Assembly: GCA_964020975.1 (NCBI GenBank)
Contig: OZ026615.1
Span: forward strand, 31,763,222 to 31,827,221
Source: Hermodice carunculata
Lineage: Eukaryota; Annelida; Polychaeta; Eunicida; Amphinomidae
Length of the DNA stretch: 64,000 nucleotides
Reading direction: 5' to 3'
Below are positions 12,938 through 25,737 of this stretch, piece by piece. Within the stretch, counting starts at the first letter, position 1; the number at the start of each line of letters is the position of its first letter. Under the pieces are notes generated by a model. It saw only the letters and a list, made by a program, of their open reading frames with translations. It had not been told where the DNA came from and searched no databases. The position numbers and the translations under genes were made by a program.

Positions 12938-13016
<79 letters not shown>

Positions 13017-13641
13017 TTGCTAAGCTGCCCGAAGTTTTCCGAAAGTGGAGGAAACATAGAGCGTGATCTGTTTCGGAAACAAATGTTATACTTGCCAGAA
13101 CTCAAAAGTTTTTAATTTTGAGGGAGAGGTAAACCTTATAACTGCTGGTGAAGGCAGAGTGGCATAGGTACATATGTAAGCAAAGTGTTCTAAACAAACC
13201 TGGTACGTATTATACCCGCGGCAGAACGCCAACACCCGACATCTTTAACTGCAAAACTACAGGTGGAAACTATTCATGACACGTGTTGCCTGCCAAGCAG
13301 CAATGCCAGACATCGCCCGTGATCTGCTGCCATGGTCGATTCCAGTCAGGCGCTGACACAACCCACATTGTTTCCTGTGGTTTTCTTTTGTGATTCCATT
13401 TGTATATTATAAATGTGCAGTGGAAGCTATTTCGACAGGATTTAGAAAGTGCGGGGAGATCATTCTTGTTACTGGAATAACATCTTCTTTCACTATGTCA
13501 TTTGAAAGTTGGATGAAAATGCATGCGGTACAAAACTCCAAACACTTCAATCATTAAATTGCTAGCATGTAAAATAATCTAAATATATGACTCGTATCCC
13601 CTTTTCCATAAAAAAAAATCACGAGCCAGCATCGGATTAAA
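12816..13641. other. No gene seen; contains one (TA)n array
   Basis: Apart from the microsatellite at 12941-13012 nothing was recognised. The part around 13200-13400 is richer in GC than its surroundings but shows no supported coding frame. Confidence 0.4.
12941..13012. repeat. (TA)n microsatellite
   Basis: Uninterrupted TA array of about 36 units. Confidence 0.97.
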
Positions 13642-13845
13642 AATGAAACGGCAATAAATGTACAAATTTGTAAACTTTATATTACATAATTAGGTTGTGT
13701 ACAAAACATGTTTCAGCTTCCAAAAATTATCAGCGTTTAACATAATGAAACGGCAATAATGTGCAAATTTGTAAGCTTTATATTGCATACGTTGTGTACA
13801 AAACATGCTCCAGTTTCCAAAAATTATCAGCATTTAACATGCAGG
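13642..13845. repeat. Two-copy tandem duplication, period 102 bp
   Basis: AATGAAACGGCAATAA starts at 13642 and again at 13744. Both copies continue through TTGTAA-CTTTATATT, TTGTGTACAAAACATG and CCAAAAATTATCAGC with a few substitutions and one short deletion. Confidence 0.85.
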
Positions 13846-15966
13846 TAACTTACATTATGAAAAATAGAACCATGTTCGTCGATATTTAAAGACGACAATT
13901 GTGTTATTCAATGATCCATTTTTCCAAGGAAGATTAGTACAGTATTTTGATCATCAACCGCACAGCAAGATTTCTCAGGCAACGCACGAATGCAGCCCGC
14001 AAATGCCATAAGTTCAAGCTGCGCTCGGCCTTTACCCTTTCGTCACGTTTGGGTACACATAGATGTGTCGTCTGTATTGATGATGTGTTTGTTGGTGGTG
14101 TTTATTGTCATTTTTTTAAACCAAAGCCATATGCAATGTTCAAACACTGATACCAGCTATTTGTTTATTTATTTGTTGATTTAAAAACCTAATGGCGGAA
14201 GGATATTTAAAACAGACCAATTTTCAAAGCATTGGTCATCTTGTAGAAAATTCCATGCTTTCGCAACACCCACCAGGAACGAGGAGGATGACAACACGAG
14301 AGGAATCCTGACAGACGAGAACTATTAATTACATGTATTGCCTTTTTACTAACGTTGTCCCAGCACAAGTTTGAAGTCTGTTCAGATTTAGAGAGAATTT
14401 AATCACTACTGAAGGTTCCTGATCAGAGTATTTGAAGTGAACAGCTGTCCCAAAACCACTTGCTGACGGTGAAAGGAGGGCACTTGGTCTCATAATATCA
14501 GTATGCCAGACAGAATTAGTAGTTTTTGGTCTTTACCAGACGTTCCTGACTTACGGTGATGTGCTCTGGGAGCAACTCATTTCATCATACGGGGATGGAA
14601 ATCGGAATGCCAGAAACCGCAACAGAACCGAAAATCTCTTTGGGCACTTTAGTACAGAAGAGGTCTCTATATACAAATTTATCTCGTTTACGGTCACCTC
14701 AATTGATCCTGTTATAATTTTTGGGAAATTTGGATACAACTTTTGAGTAGCCGCAGTTTTTTAAGCAGATACACGTGTACTACATGTTGTCAAGAATGTT
14801 GCAATTTTCCTTTAAGTTTATTCAGTTGTCGGTTGATTTCAGAGTGCACTTCAAGTCGTCCGAGCAATGCTGAAGTTGATAGAATTCATGGGTATAGTAT
14901 TATATACAAAGTATTCTTTATCATATTTGTGGACATCTTTAATCATACTACCAGAGATTTCTGGTGAAAATTACAGAGAAGAAAATGCGTGCTTCAATTT
15001 GAAAATAAATCTCAATTACCTACAGATGAATCCCACAGCGACTAGTATGCGACACTGAGCACGTGAAAACACCAAACCAAGATCTACACTAATGCACAGG
15101 CCCTTTTAAATGCCATTTCATGTGACACCTGGGAATGCGTGTTATTTTTGTGATGTCAGAAGAGGCGCGTTTGAAGTGGCGGACGACCTGAGAGAAACAT
15201 GACTGCAATGTTAATACTCCGCACTGTAATGTCAAACAATTTACCCTGAGCTCAGTTGACGTGCAGCAACCGGCTGCTGCTGGGTAGAAACTGATGATAC
15301 TGTTGGCAAGGAGGGTTTCCTTATATCATAACAAACTTCACTTTATGACAAGGATGCCGATGAGGACACACTATCTAAAATTGGAACTGCCTTGTAACCA
15401 AAGAACTTGTTCCATTCATGTTGCAATTTCTCCGCACGTCAAAGACGGCAGTACAGTCGTCAGCAAGAGACATCCCAATTAATCAAATCGAGTAACTTAA
15501 AGCCGATTTACACTGACTTCTAATTCTTAATAAATAAGTCGAAAAGCAGACGGACACAGTAATATTCAGCTTCAGAAACTGTAAAATAGGATTTATTTAG
15601 TTGCTCACATACACGTTTGGCTTAGCGCATGGTTCATAGCTTCAGTATTTTTAACTTGAGGACAGTTTACATCGTGCTGCTATTATATGTTCATGGAGAT
15701 GATTTATTTCAACGGCAAGTCTATGTCGTGTAGGTTATTCCAGAGCCTTCCTCTCTGTTCTTTATCTTGTCTGTACCTTCCCTGCCCAAAGCACCCGGAT
15801 GTCCTGTGTCGTCTGCTTCAATGTTCTTGCTTAATTTCAAACTTAGGCTAATACACTTTTTATGACCTAGATTATTTATGAGGTTTTCAGGATAGTGTGT
15901 TTTTATCAAAAGCAAACCGTGACGTGCGGTGGGTTCACGTGAAGAAAAGTTGTTGACTCAGTTGTC
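13846..15966. other. Stretch without a recognisable gene
   Basis: Only short frames on both strands, none with a recognised motif. No simple repeats. Confidence 0.4.
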
Positions 15967-16174
15967 ACTCTTTCAGTGCCCATTTTGTTTGACTGAGTCC
16001 ACAGCTTTCGCTCAAAGAGCGTCGAGAAAAGCTGTTGACCGGGACTATTATATTCTATGTAACTATAGGCATGTCAGTATTTTTACAAGGAATATGAATC
16101 TAGCATCTTTATTATAATTTAGAGCTGCTCGTTTTAATTTGTTCGACTGCAGTCGCAGGTGGCACTGAAAGAGT
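15967..16174. mobile_element. Short TIR element (MITE), copy 1
   Basis: The ends are inverted: ACTCTTTCAGTGCC at the left and GGCACTGAAAGAGT at the right. Reverse-complemented, the inside (GCGACTGCAGTCGAAC near one end, ACAGCTTTTCTCGACG and TGTGGACTCAGTC near the other) aligns with the element at 57648-57863. Two independent copies with the same ends and interior make this a real dispersed family. I could not define a target duplication or assign a superfamily. Confidence 0.7.
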
Positions 16175-16506
16175 CAATTCAAGGACACCAAGGGCTACAC
16201 ATAAGCTTGAACCTTGCACACCGCATCTTGCTCAGTTTTCAGGTGTTCTGCCGTAGAGCAATCAGTGCCCTGTAAATTGCTTGAGAAATTGAACAAATCT
16301 TCTATAAACGCCAACCAATGTAATTTACTTTATTTAGCTCTATTAATATTTTTGGTTATTTCACTGATGACACAAAACTATGGAAATAAAAGCATAATAA
16401 AATAATATTTTGACATATGTTTAACACGAATTATGACCAAACAACGAAGAAAAAACTTCTGTTAAAAACCTAAAATTAAGACACCCTCCCATGAAAATGT
16501 ATACGC
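16175..16506. other. Stretch without a recognisable gene
   Basis: Nothing supported. Confidence 0.35.
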
Positions 16507-16650
16507 TTGAATGAATGAATGACTTTATTACTGCACCATAAATACAATAAATGGTAATCTGTGACTCAATACACTAAACAATACACTATACCACAACAGT
16601 ACAATACAACACCGTACATTACAACAATCCCTGATGCGTATGCCTTAGGG
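16507..16650 (-). mobile_element. Probable LINE 3' tail
   Basis: GCTTGAATGAATGAATGACT followed by TTATTACTGC, read on the minus strand, is an AATAAAGTCATTCATTC tail like that at 9376. Such (ATTC)n-ended tails are typical of CR1/Jockey-like LINEs. No coding sequence adjoins it directly, so the call is modest. Confidence 0.4.
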
Positions 16651-17158
16651 GCAGCTACCCCCCCCTCCCCAAATAAAACCAGCTCAAAGTATTGTAGGTT
16701 TTAAATGACTGGAGGGTACTATAGTGTACCCCTGATTGAAAATAACTACATTTTAAGTATATGCCAAATGCCGGACAATAATAACATGAATGTAGTTTCG
16801 CAAAAGTTCCGATTTAGATATACATGTATTTACGACTCAAATTCAATATGTAAGCTCAGATTATTTGAAAAAAAAGTGATTTATAGTTCAAGCAGACACC
16901 ATCTACGTTCCTTTTGGTAAAATGCCATACTTCGCGATTGGTGAGACAATGATCGATCGATACAGATGATCCTCCCCCCCCCCCCCCAAGAAAAAGGCAA
17001 GTTGGAAACTTATTGCCCATGAAAGCCATACTTTTTTCTTTTTTCCCCAAAGTTTTTGACAAAGTCATTTTAGAGTCTTGATTGCCAAGAACTAAAGCGA
17101 TATTGATATGGTTTCGTTCGTAAAGACTAAATCAGGATAATTAAGAGGTATTCGCTTC
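16651..17158. other. No gene seen; contains a C14 run
   Basis: A homopolymer of about 14 C lies near 16974. Nothing else supported; this could be LINE 3' UTR between the tail at 16507 and the RT scrap at 17159. Confidence 0.35.
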
Positions 17159-17310
17159 TTAGATATAATCTTTCAGATCCAGATTCAAAGAATTGGTTGC
17201 ACAAGCGACGTCTTCAACTTCAGTGAAAAGGGTTGTATCATCTCCAAACAATCTGATATTAGCTTTATTTTTAGCAGTAAAAATACTATATTTACAATTA
17301 CAAGGGAATG
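17159..17310 (-). mobile_element. LINE reverse-transcriptase scrap
   Basis: The minus-strand frame encodes NKANIRLFGDDTTLFTEV followed by an Asn/Leu/Asp-rich helix-like stretch ending at DLKDYI. This is RT motif C, with FGDD in place of the more usual FADD/YADD, plus the segment that normally follows it in non-LTR elements. The upstream half of that open frame (17311-17509) shows no RT similarity, so the scrap is bounded on both sides. Confidence 0.6.
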
Positions 17311-17573
17311 TGTAGCAACCTGTCAATTTTGTAACCCGGCCAATCCATGGTTTAAAAAAACTAAAATAAAAAAACAAAACAAAACGAACAAGCAAAAAAC
17401 CCCAATAATTTAGTTGACAGGTCAGCGATCTTTTCATGCTTGTATACTCCAATTGCGCGTCATATAAATTTGAAAATTCGTCAAACACAGTAAATGACGA
17501 CACTACCACCCAGTGAACAATCTCAGCAGAAATGAAACATTTCCATCAAATTCAAAGATCCAAATCATATCAC

Positions 17574-17590
17574 AGCGCCACCTGGTCATC
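17574..17590 (-). promoter_or_regulatory. CTCF-like core motif, reverse orientation
   Basis: The minus strand reads GATGACCAGGTGGCGCT, a close match to the CTCF core. It has the same orientation as the motif at 3594. Candidate only. Confidence 0.3.
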
Positions 17591-17649
17591 TGAATTGTTG
17601 ACGGAAGGAATCAGCTCAGTGCGGTGTCCAGTCAACCGAGCCTAAGCCG

Positions 17650-17846
<197 letters not shown>

Positions 17847-18778
17847 GCACGTATCCACATTTACAAGGATTTCAAAGTTTCACCATCTCTTCCAAGCATC
17901 CAGTTTGTTTACCCTAGAAATTGACAATTCCGTGCGTCTTTTCATGACAACTTTTCGTTTCATTTTTCGATGGCAATAGTGCTGTAAATTTTTAATTTAC
18001 AGTGAAATGAACAATAGTCAACATATTCTCTGTTTTTTAAGCAAAATACCACATTCCTTACATCAAGGCAATGCAATAGGTCAGGGTCACAACAAGTTCG
18101 CCACAAGAAATGAAGCGTGTATATTGAACAGAGTATTTCCATATGTACCTGCACTTCTACCACATTTGCAAACCCATTAAAACATTGTGTAAGTTTGGTT
18201 CCAAAAGTACGAGGAGAGTTATTGCGGACCGGGGCCACAAATGTTTGTTCAGTTGCTCGTAGCCACCTATCAAAGTTGATCTATACCCAACAAATATGAC
18301 GGACATGCATTTTGTAGAGGAATGATATGCGAGAGAAGACCAGTTTGTCGTGTCTTACGAGACCAGCTGTGCAAAATCTCATCTCCAGTGACAGTAAATT
18401 GGTGTTATGGCGGGAATAGCAGTACTTTGAAGAGTTATTATGAGAAGCAAATGCGAACAATGTGCTCAATATAATCATTAGCACAAGCAGAGGCAATAAA
18501 AATACGTAAAATGGTTTGATTTATGCTATATTTTGAACGCTTTCGTTTGCAAAAGCTGCCATTTCCAAATGGCATATGGTGAAATTTTTTGTAATCATAT
18601 AAACAGATATAATTTTAAATCCGGTCAATTGCAAGCCGTAAAAGGTTACGGGAGTATCCATCTGTCATTGCAAATCCATCTGTGGAATGGTAGATTGGCA
18701 GCAGGAAATTGTTGAGTAAGCGTGACACAAGAAAGTAGGAACGTATCGGGTGGCCACATAGTATCAAGACCGTTGTGT

Positions 18779-18814
<36 letters not shown>

Positions 18815-18839
18815 CGACGACGACGACGACGACGACGAC
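18779..18839. repeat. (GAT)n(GAC)n compound microsatellite
   Basis: GAT trinucleotides change to GAC trinucleotides midway, a pattern of one point change spread by slippage. Confidence 0.95.
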
Positions 18840-19199
18840 CAAGATAAAAGAATCCAATTATTTGACAATCGAGATGACGTCGAAGAAAATAAATCATTCT
18901 TATTCAAACATAGAAGGAACAAATCAGAAGGTTCAGGTGCTTAGCTGATAGAGGGTAACGTGAGATTGCAAGGCTTGGCCTGCGTAAAGGAAATGGGGTT
19001 ACAATATCGGGTCTTTTTATTTACGGTATTTACATACTTTATGCCCCTATAATTTGCGTACTTTGTACCAGCCATTATTTCTATTTTTTTTTTCACTTTC
19101 CGTACCTTGGAAAAATTACTTGTACCAGTGTACTTGGACCCCCCCCCCCTTCTAGTATCTATTTTTGATCTGTATCTATATACTATATTCACTTCATTG

Positions 19200-19325
<126 letters not shown>

Positions 19326-20784
19326 TTTAATGTCACGCCTTGTTTTCAACATTTCAACAATGTGTATCTAGCCGAAGCGTATTCATATGTGTTTATAACC
19401 CATGATGCATGAAGACGTAGATCTTCATTTTAAAATAATGAGTCTCCTGTTTCAAAACGGTGACACCGCTCCCGATTGAGGGACACGATTCATGATAAAT
19501 GCCCATAAAGCACAGAATAAGCAAAACGAAACAAGGCTGGAGAGTTAGCTATACTATTTTTCTCACATTCGGGACCGTCGTAAGTTGGGAAATATAAACT
19601 CACTTTCAGCTCTGCGAGATTTTCCGCTCCCTTGCAAAAAGCTGTTGGATCGCTGAGCAGAAAGTTAAAAGTAGTCTATGACTTTCAAGCCATTTTGGGC
19701 AGATCGAACGACCTTGGTGTGAAAAATTATTTCTTAAGCTGAACCTGGCAACTCTTTTTTTTTTTTTTGCTTGACAGATAAGACAGAAAATTGCAAGAAC
19801 GCACCTTTGGAGAAAATCCATTTATCATGTGTTCGCCAACATGATCATAAGAATGTCAGTTAGCATTGCATGGTGTAGGTAAATTATTCTATCGATGTGT
19901 CGCTATAGCTATGTTGTTGCGCAGTACATTGGAATTCTTGACAATCATCCAAATCTTAAATTTTGTCATCAAGAAAGAGAGTAGATGTTCCAAAACACCT
20001 GTTCCGGTCCAAGGTAACAGTATTATTCTTACACTTGTATTGGTAGCCCACTTACATGTATGGAATCAAGAATAGTCAGGTTATGTTCGTTCCCGACCCA
20101 TATGTATTTGACAGCGGTGTCGTAAATCAGTGTCCATATCACCGGATGGATCTGCAGGACTTCCATGTCACACAATGTTTGCATCATAAAAAATCTAAGC
20201 AGACAGTCTGTTTTTATAGATATTAAGCAAAATCAAAACAGTAAATTACTATTCTACTATGGCCGTTCCTACAATAGTTTTCACAGGCCGTTGCTCGCTA
20301 AATTGACAAAGCTCCACACGTATTCTCGACCAAGCGGAGACTAAAGAGTGAAGTAGAGGTGGAAGCCGCAACTTGGTTTCAGGAGGAAATACTTAGTCGC
20401 TCACCCAAGAAGCAGAACATATGGAAGGCGAAAAACAAAACTAACAGAAAGCGGTTCAAGCTTATCCATCTACAGACACTACCAATCAGTTCCACTGACG
20501 ATTTTGGCTTTGTCTCTATCATAGGGTACTTTAATTTTTACATATTTATCTTTACTGCTTATGCGCAGCCACCCAGACCGTAATACTAAGATATGCTTTT
20601 AATATCTGTATGTCTATTTGCTATGTCCCTCTTTACCTGTGGTTCGCTAGGTCTCTTTGTAATATGTAGTGTTGTGCCCATTGGTATAGGCTACTTGTAA
20701 TGTGTATGTGTAATACTATTATATCTGGGAAATGTTCAGATCTTGATAATTACCTATTCATTATTTCACCCCCTTTTAATTTTG

Positions 20785-21530
20785 GTGGCTGGTGATGTTC
20801 AACTCAACCCAGGACCTGCCAGTAACTTTTGTGGCAAGACACCCTGTCAAAAATGTTCATAGCTTGTCCCAGGACAAACTACGATGTACTCGTGCAGATA
20901 TTGCTCAACAGCATAATATAATTGCACTCTCTGAAACTTTTTATCGCAAACGACACCTGTATACAGTAGTGATCTTGGATTGTCTGGTTGTGACTCGTTA
21001 ATGAGGAAAGGCCGTCGTGATGGAATGAAGACGGGGGAATGTGGGGCTCTATCTTTCCTGGCAATTTCTAGCGTACAATCGCTTTGACTTGGAAAGCCCG
21101 GATATGGTACTATTATGAGCTAAAATTAAATTACATAACAATCCATTGTGAAGTGTTGCTTACAGGCCACCTGGTTCTCCGGCGTCTTTCTGGGATAATT
21201 TTCCAGAACAGTTTTGACAATGCTAAAACTTTGGGTCTTCACAACATCATCATAACTGAATTTTACTGCAGGACCTGTCCAAAAGCTCGATCATTTTTTT
21301 TTAAACTTGTTTTCTTGTCCCACATATTCAAGAACTTTCATTTGTTACAAATAATACAGCATGTTGTCTTGACCAGAGAATTTCTAATATTCCAAATTAT
21401 ATTCATATACCATGTGTTTTACCACCTATTGCTAACTTTGATCATAGTGTGGTGTCGGCCAATATTTTATTCCAGTAAAAGCCTGAGCCCACATTCAAAA
21501 GATTTATATGGGAATACGAAAAGGTAAATT
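20785..21530 (+). pseudogene. LINE ORF2: 2A-like motif and endonuclease remnant
   Basis: The GDVQLNPGP motif at 20791-20817 resembles 2A ribosome-skipping peptides (consensus D-V/I-E-x-N-P-G-P). Functional 2As at this position have been reported for LINEs of sea urchins and other marine invertebrates; here Glu is replaced by Gln, so activity is doubtful. The ALSETF block matches the catalytic-Glu segment of AP-type endonucleases. The catalytic GDF block is eroded: the segment reads ITEFYCRT where ITGDFNCRT is usual. Several frame changes are present. Confidence 0.7.
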
Positions 21531-22162
21531 TTGATTATTTTGTCGATCTTCTAAATCAAATTCAGTAGGACAACTTTTCGGTATTTAATTATTTAAATTG
21601 TTGCTGTCTTCCTTGAACTGAAGCTTTTCTGCAAGCCGTAAAGGAATGTATTGCTGGTAAAGATATTACCATTCGTCGGGATTATTTGCCGTGGTATTCT
21701 ACTTCGTCCTTGCGCTGTGAAAAGCGCTAGGTGATGCGGACATATTCTAAAGCCAAAGATGGTAATAATGGTTCCCGCAGTCACGAACTGTGGGCTTCAT
21801 ACAACCATTGTATCTAGAGCAAATCCTTAAAGCTGAAGAAGAACATAATAGCAAACTAGCTAATTCCCTCAGAAGTTACGAAAAAGAAAGCACGGTGGAA
21901 GATTGTTAAGCGTTTTTTGAAGAGGAGCATTCTTCAGACACCATCATGCATAGTTTGTGATGGCAAGCTAATCTAGGACAATGCATCTAAAACTGATAAT
22001 TTCAATTTCTTTTTGTCAAGTCAAAGTAATTTTGAGAAACCTTCAGTTCAAAAGCCCTTGCCACTGAACCACCCCACTAATATACTCGGTAATTTAAATA
22101 TTTGTGAAAATGATATTTTAGATATTTTCAAATTTTATTGATGTATCCTCGACACTTCTAAA

Positions 22163-22752
22163 GTGACTGATACAGACGGCATAAGCACTAGGCTCCTGAA
22201 AAAAGCTGTCCCTATTATCTATGAATATCATACTGAATTATTAAACTTTTCTTTAAATAAGAAACAATTTTCGATTGTCTGGAAAGAGACCCACGCTACA
22301 CCTCTCTATAAAAAGGGCGATGAGAACCTACGCAATAACTACCGTCCTATATCTCTTTTAAGCTGCACAGAAAAAGTATTGGAAAAAGTAATATTTAAAC
22401 GTGTTCATTTGGTTATTTCTCCAAACGGTTCTGGTTTTATACGTATTCACTGCACTATGGATCAGCTGTTTCCCCTCCATCATGAGCTATGACAGCCATC
22501 GACTAGCAAAAAAGAAGTAAGAATAATTTTTGTTACATACCAGTAAAGCTTTTCATAAAGTTTGGCATACAGGCCTCATTCATAAATTGGAAAAATGTGA
22601 TATTGCCTGTAATCTTCTTGAATCGTTTGAAGAATATCTCCATGATCGGAAACAGCAAGCAGCATCTCAATCGCCAATCTTCCAGTTGGTGAACTATAAA
22701 CGCTGGCATTCCACGAGGTTCTGTTTTAGGGCACTTACTTTTTAATTCTTAT
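22163..22752 (+). pseudogene. LINE ORF2: first half of reverse transcriptase
   Basis: The frame at 22163-22492 holds ATPLYKKGDENLRNNYRPIS, the block around the first RT motifs of non-LTR elements. A short gap with a stop separates it from 22530, where SKAFHKVWHTGLIHKLEKCD (motif A region; the catalytic Asp expected in AFD is replaced by His) continues to YLHDRKQ. The part expected to read PQGSVLGPLLF is recognisable as STRFCFRALTF, with a change of frame nearby. The sequence stops matching a LINE at about 22752. Confidence 0.75.
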
Positions 22753-24504
22753 AAGTGCCTACGGCTGTGCCCAGGTAACAAATTACTCTGACGTCAAAGG
22801 AGGTAATGTGTAAAAAGGGAAAGAATATCCATTCCAAACATGTTTCAACAAATGCCCAAGTTACCTAAGGCCTAAGTAAAATATGTTTGTGGTTCCGGTA
22901 ACCCGACCGACCCTACTGAAAAGGTCCGACTGTAAACAAATTTGACACATGAAAAGAATACAAAAAAAAGTTTCAACCTGCCCTTCTCTGAGAAGTATTT
23001 ATCGACCCAGCGCAGATGGTCGTTAAAGTATTTTTAAAACATGACCTACAATCTAAACTTTAATCTGTCTGCTCGGTTGTGTCTGAAGCAGTAATCCTCG
23101 TTAGCTGCAAATCCAAATGCGACAGGATACCCTGGCATATCACACACCTTTTTGGTGAGCGCAATTTTGAACATGGAGCACTGCAATGTGGGTCTGTCGC
23201 ACAAAAGTACATTTGATTTGGATATCAAGTGAATCGCGGACACATGTTTCAGCACTGTTTGCAATGTACATGGATGAAAATGAACGAGCTGGACCAAACA
23301 TAATCAAATGTACCGAAGTTTGCACACGATCGTATTCGATCTCAAAATGCTTGGCAAATGATCTTACACTGTTTCTTGACAATCATAGTTTATTCATGGT
23401 CTGGCTAGCGAATATTTTCCTGGCTAGGATTGGTAGATAGTAAGGGGCCCAATAAATTATATACAACACAAAACAACATATATCATGTCATTATTGATGC
23501 TCTGGAATATTTGTAAAGAATATACTATCCTCATTTACAAACCATTGGGTGCGGAATCCACAATTTTCAACATGTCAGCCAAGTCTGTGTTGACTTGTAT
23601 CGACTGGATACTTTGAAGAGGTAGTATCGGCAATATAATTTTTATGTGTGATTAGTGTTAAGGGAAAGTTACTTTGTGCAATGAATATAATGTACAATAT
23701 ATAATGGGACTTTTCCAGTGTGAGCATTCCCTAAAAATATAAATACAATGCCTTGAAGCTATCAGTTGTGGACGGCGGTAGGCCCCAGAATAGGAATATT
23801 GTATCTGACACTGAAGTCGCCCCCAGGATATGAATTGGTTTAATTGGCACAATTTATTCGAAAGAATACAATTGGGGAGAAGGGCAAAACCCTATATTAA
23901 CCCCTCTTGTGGAAGAAAGATGGTTGGACAGGACAGACGAAACAACACAATACCAAGTGCGATGCTATAGGTACTCTTTCCATCCACCGTAAATGGGCCA
24001 CAGAGCATCGTACTATGCAACAAGTTGAAGGAAGACACCACAACTGTAACAAGAGACAGTGGGTCTATGAAGATACAACTAATCATATGCTAAATGTGAA
24101 AAGATGTAAATATATTTTCTGAGCAAAGTAGCAGTCGCAGGATTAACAATAAACTAACTGAATTATGTTATGGCACCAGACTGAAAGCGTCTAGTTTTTA
24201 AGATATAGTCATGGACAGCCAGAAATATATGTTTATTATTTCCTAAACTGCAGCCTGAAGCACCATACAAGAATGTTTCCAGACTAAAAGGAGCATAATT
24301 TATTGCAACGCTGTGGAGATCATTCCTTGGGATGATATGATAGGGACACATGACAAATAATGCCACAAGGCTATGAATTAAGTAGCAGCACCAGGCAAAA
24401 GGCCCTGTCGCACCTGCTGGAGCATAGATGGAGCTTACTGGAGAAGGTTGCCCTGATAGTGGATACTGGTCCGAAACTACCGGTGGGTATTTACATAATT
24501 GACA
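22753..24504. mobile_element. About 1.75 kb of unrelated DNA inserted in the LINE RT
   Basis: LINE homology breaks at the LLFNSYK-type phrase near 22750 and resumes at INDIVNVNSNIK near 24505, precisely where the two parts should be contiguous. The intervening DNA has no recognised protein; its frames (for example 23186-23440 plus, 23658-23852 minus) resemble nothing. I found no convincing TIR or target duplication. It may be an unknown non-autonomous element or several nested ones, or the result of a rearrangement. Confidence 0.6.
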
Positions 24505-25737
24505 ATTAATGATATTGTTAATGTTAATTCAAATATTAAACTTCTTGCAGACAATACGTTGCTTTCCATTACTATCGACAATACCATTCGTGCTGCTACT
24601 GTTATGAACGGTAATCTCGCTTCTTTAGACGAATGGTCTACGGAATTGTTAATTTCTTTTAATGCTCTAAAGACTGATTCTATGCTCATATCCTTCAAAA
24701 GGAACTCTTCTGATCACCCTCCTCTTTTTTCAGGGTCATCAACTGGAAAATGTATCTGAACATAAACACTTGGGTTGTTTACTTAAATCTGATTTAAAAT
24801 GGAAAGAACACATTAATTGCAACCAAGGCTTTTGAACAGCTAAACATCATAAAAAACATTACGAAGACTTTACAGTATTGTCTTGATCGTGAAACTCCGG
24901 TAGTAAAATGGAACTTCTTTATCCGACCAATTTTAGAATGTAGTAGTGTGGTCTAAAAAAAAACGTTTAGAAGGGTTTCAATTGACTTGCGACTCGCACG
25001 TGCATCATAACGGGAGCAATGAGACTGACTCCTGGTGTTAAGTTATATGAAGAAACTTGTTAGACATAAGGTAATTGAAGTGACAAATTTAAAAAGAATT
25101 CAACGTACATATATAAGATAGTAAATAGATTAACCCCAATTATCTGCATATTTGTATGATGTTTTTTGCCAAATTTTCCCGATGATAACAGTCTCCCTAA
25201 TACCAGGACATGTTTTAACTTGATAGACGGTCTAGTTTACCTTCTTTTGACTGTGAGGCCATTCTAGTCAAGAAATCTTTTTTTCCTTCCGTACCTACCT
25301 TATAGAATCTTCTCCCGTTAGAAAATCGAAATTTACCAACTTTATTGCAGTTTAAGTTTCTAAACCTAGATTATCTCCAGTAAAATTCTCAGAATTCCTA
25401 AACGTAGGTAAGAGACATTTGACAATTTTTTATTCTCGTTTGCGTACGAGCCGCAGTCAATTGAACGAACCTCTATTTTTCAGAGTGGGGTTAAAGAGTG
25501 CCCTGCTTGCCTTTGTGGCGCTACCACCGAAAGTGTCTGGCATTACTTCCTCACTTGGCCACGTTATGTTGTGGCTCTAGTAGACTTCATACTTCTATTA
25601 GTCCTTGGACACATTTCACTGTTAAGACGTGTTTGCTAGCGACCTTTGCAGTCCAGGTGAAAATATTTCTAAATTTTTTGTCAGTGCAAGAATTTTTGGA
25701 CAAAAGCAAACGTTTTCAATGTGAAACAATAACGTAG
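24505..25737 (+). pseudogene. LINE ORF2: RT palm end, thumb and C-terminal domain
   Basis: The frame at 24499-24759 reads NSNIKLLADNTLLSI, then LISFNALKTDSMLISFKRN, the standard order after motif C. HKHLGCLLKSDLKWKEHIN and FIRPILECSSVV follow in other frames, as do SRLRTSRSQLNE near 25435 and a CxxC...H block near 25500. Stops and frameshifts are frequent. The end at SVQEFLDKSKRF is the usual C-terminus of this LINE type. Confidence 0.75.

Noticed and set aside
12642-13013. Lys/Asn/Gln-rich frame and its Tyr-Ile tail
   Set aside because: Artefact of the A-rich tract and the (TA)n array.
21593-21784. Minus-strand frame inside the LINE at 20785
   Set aside because: Shadow of decayed plus-strand LINE coding sequence.
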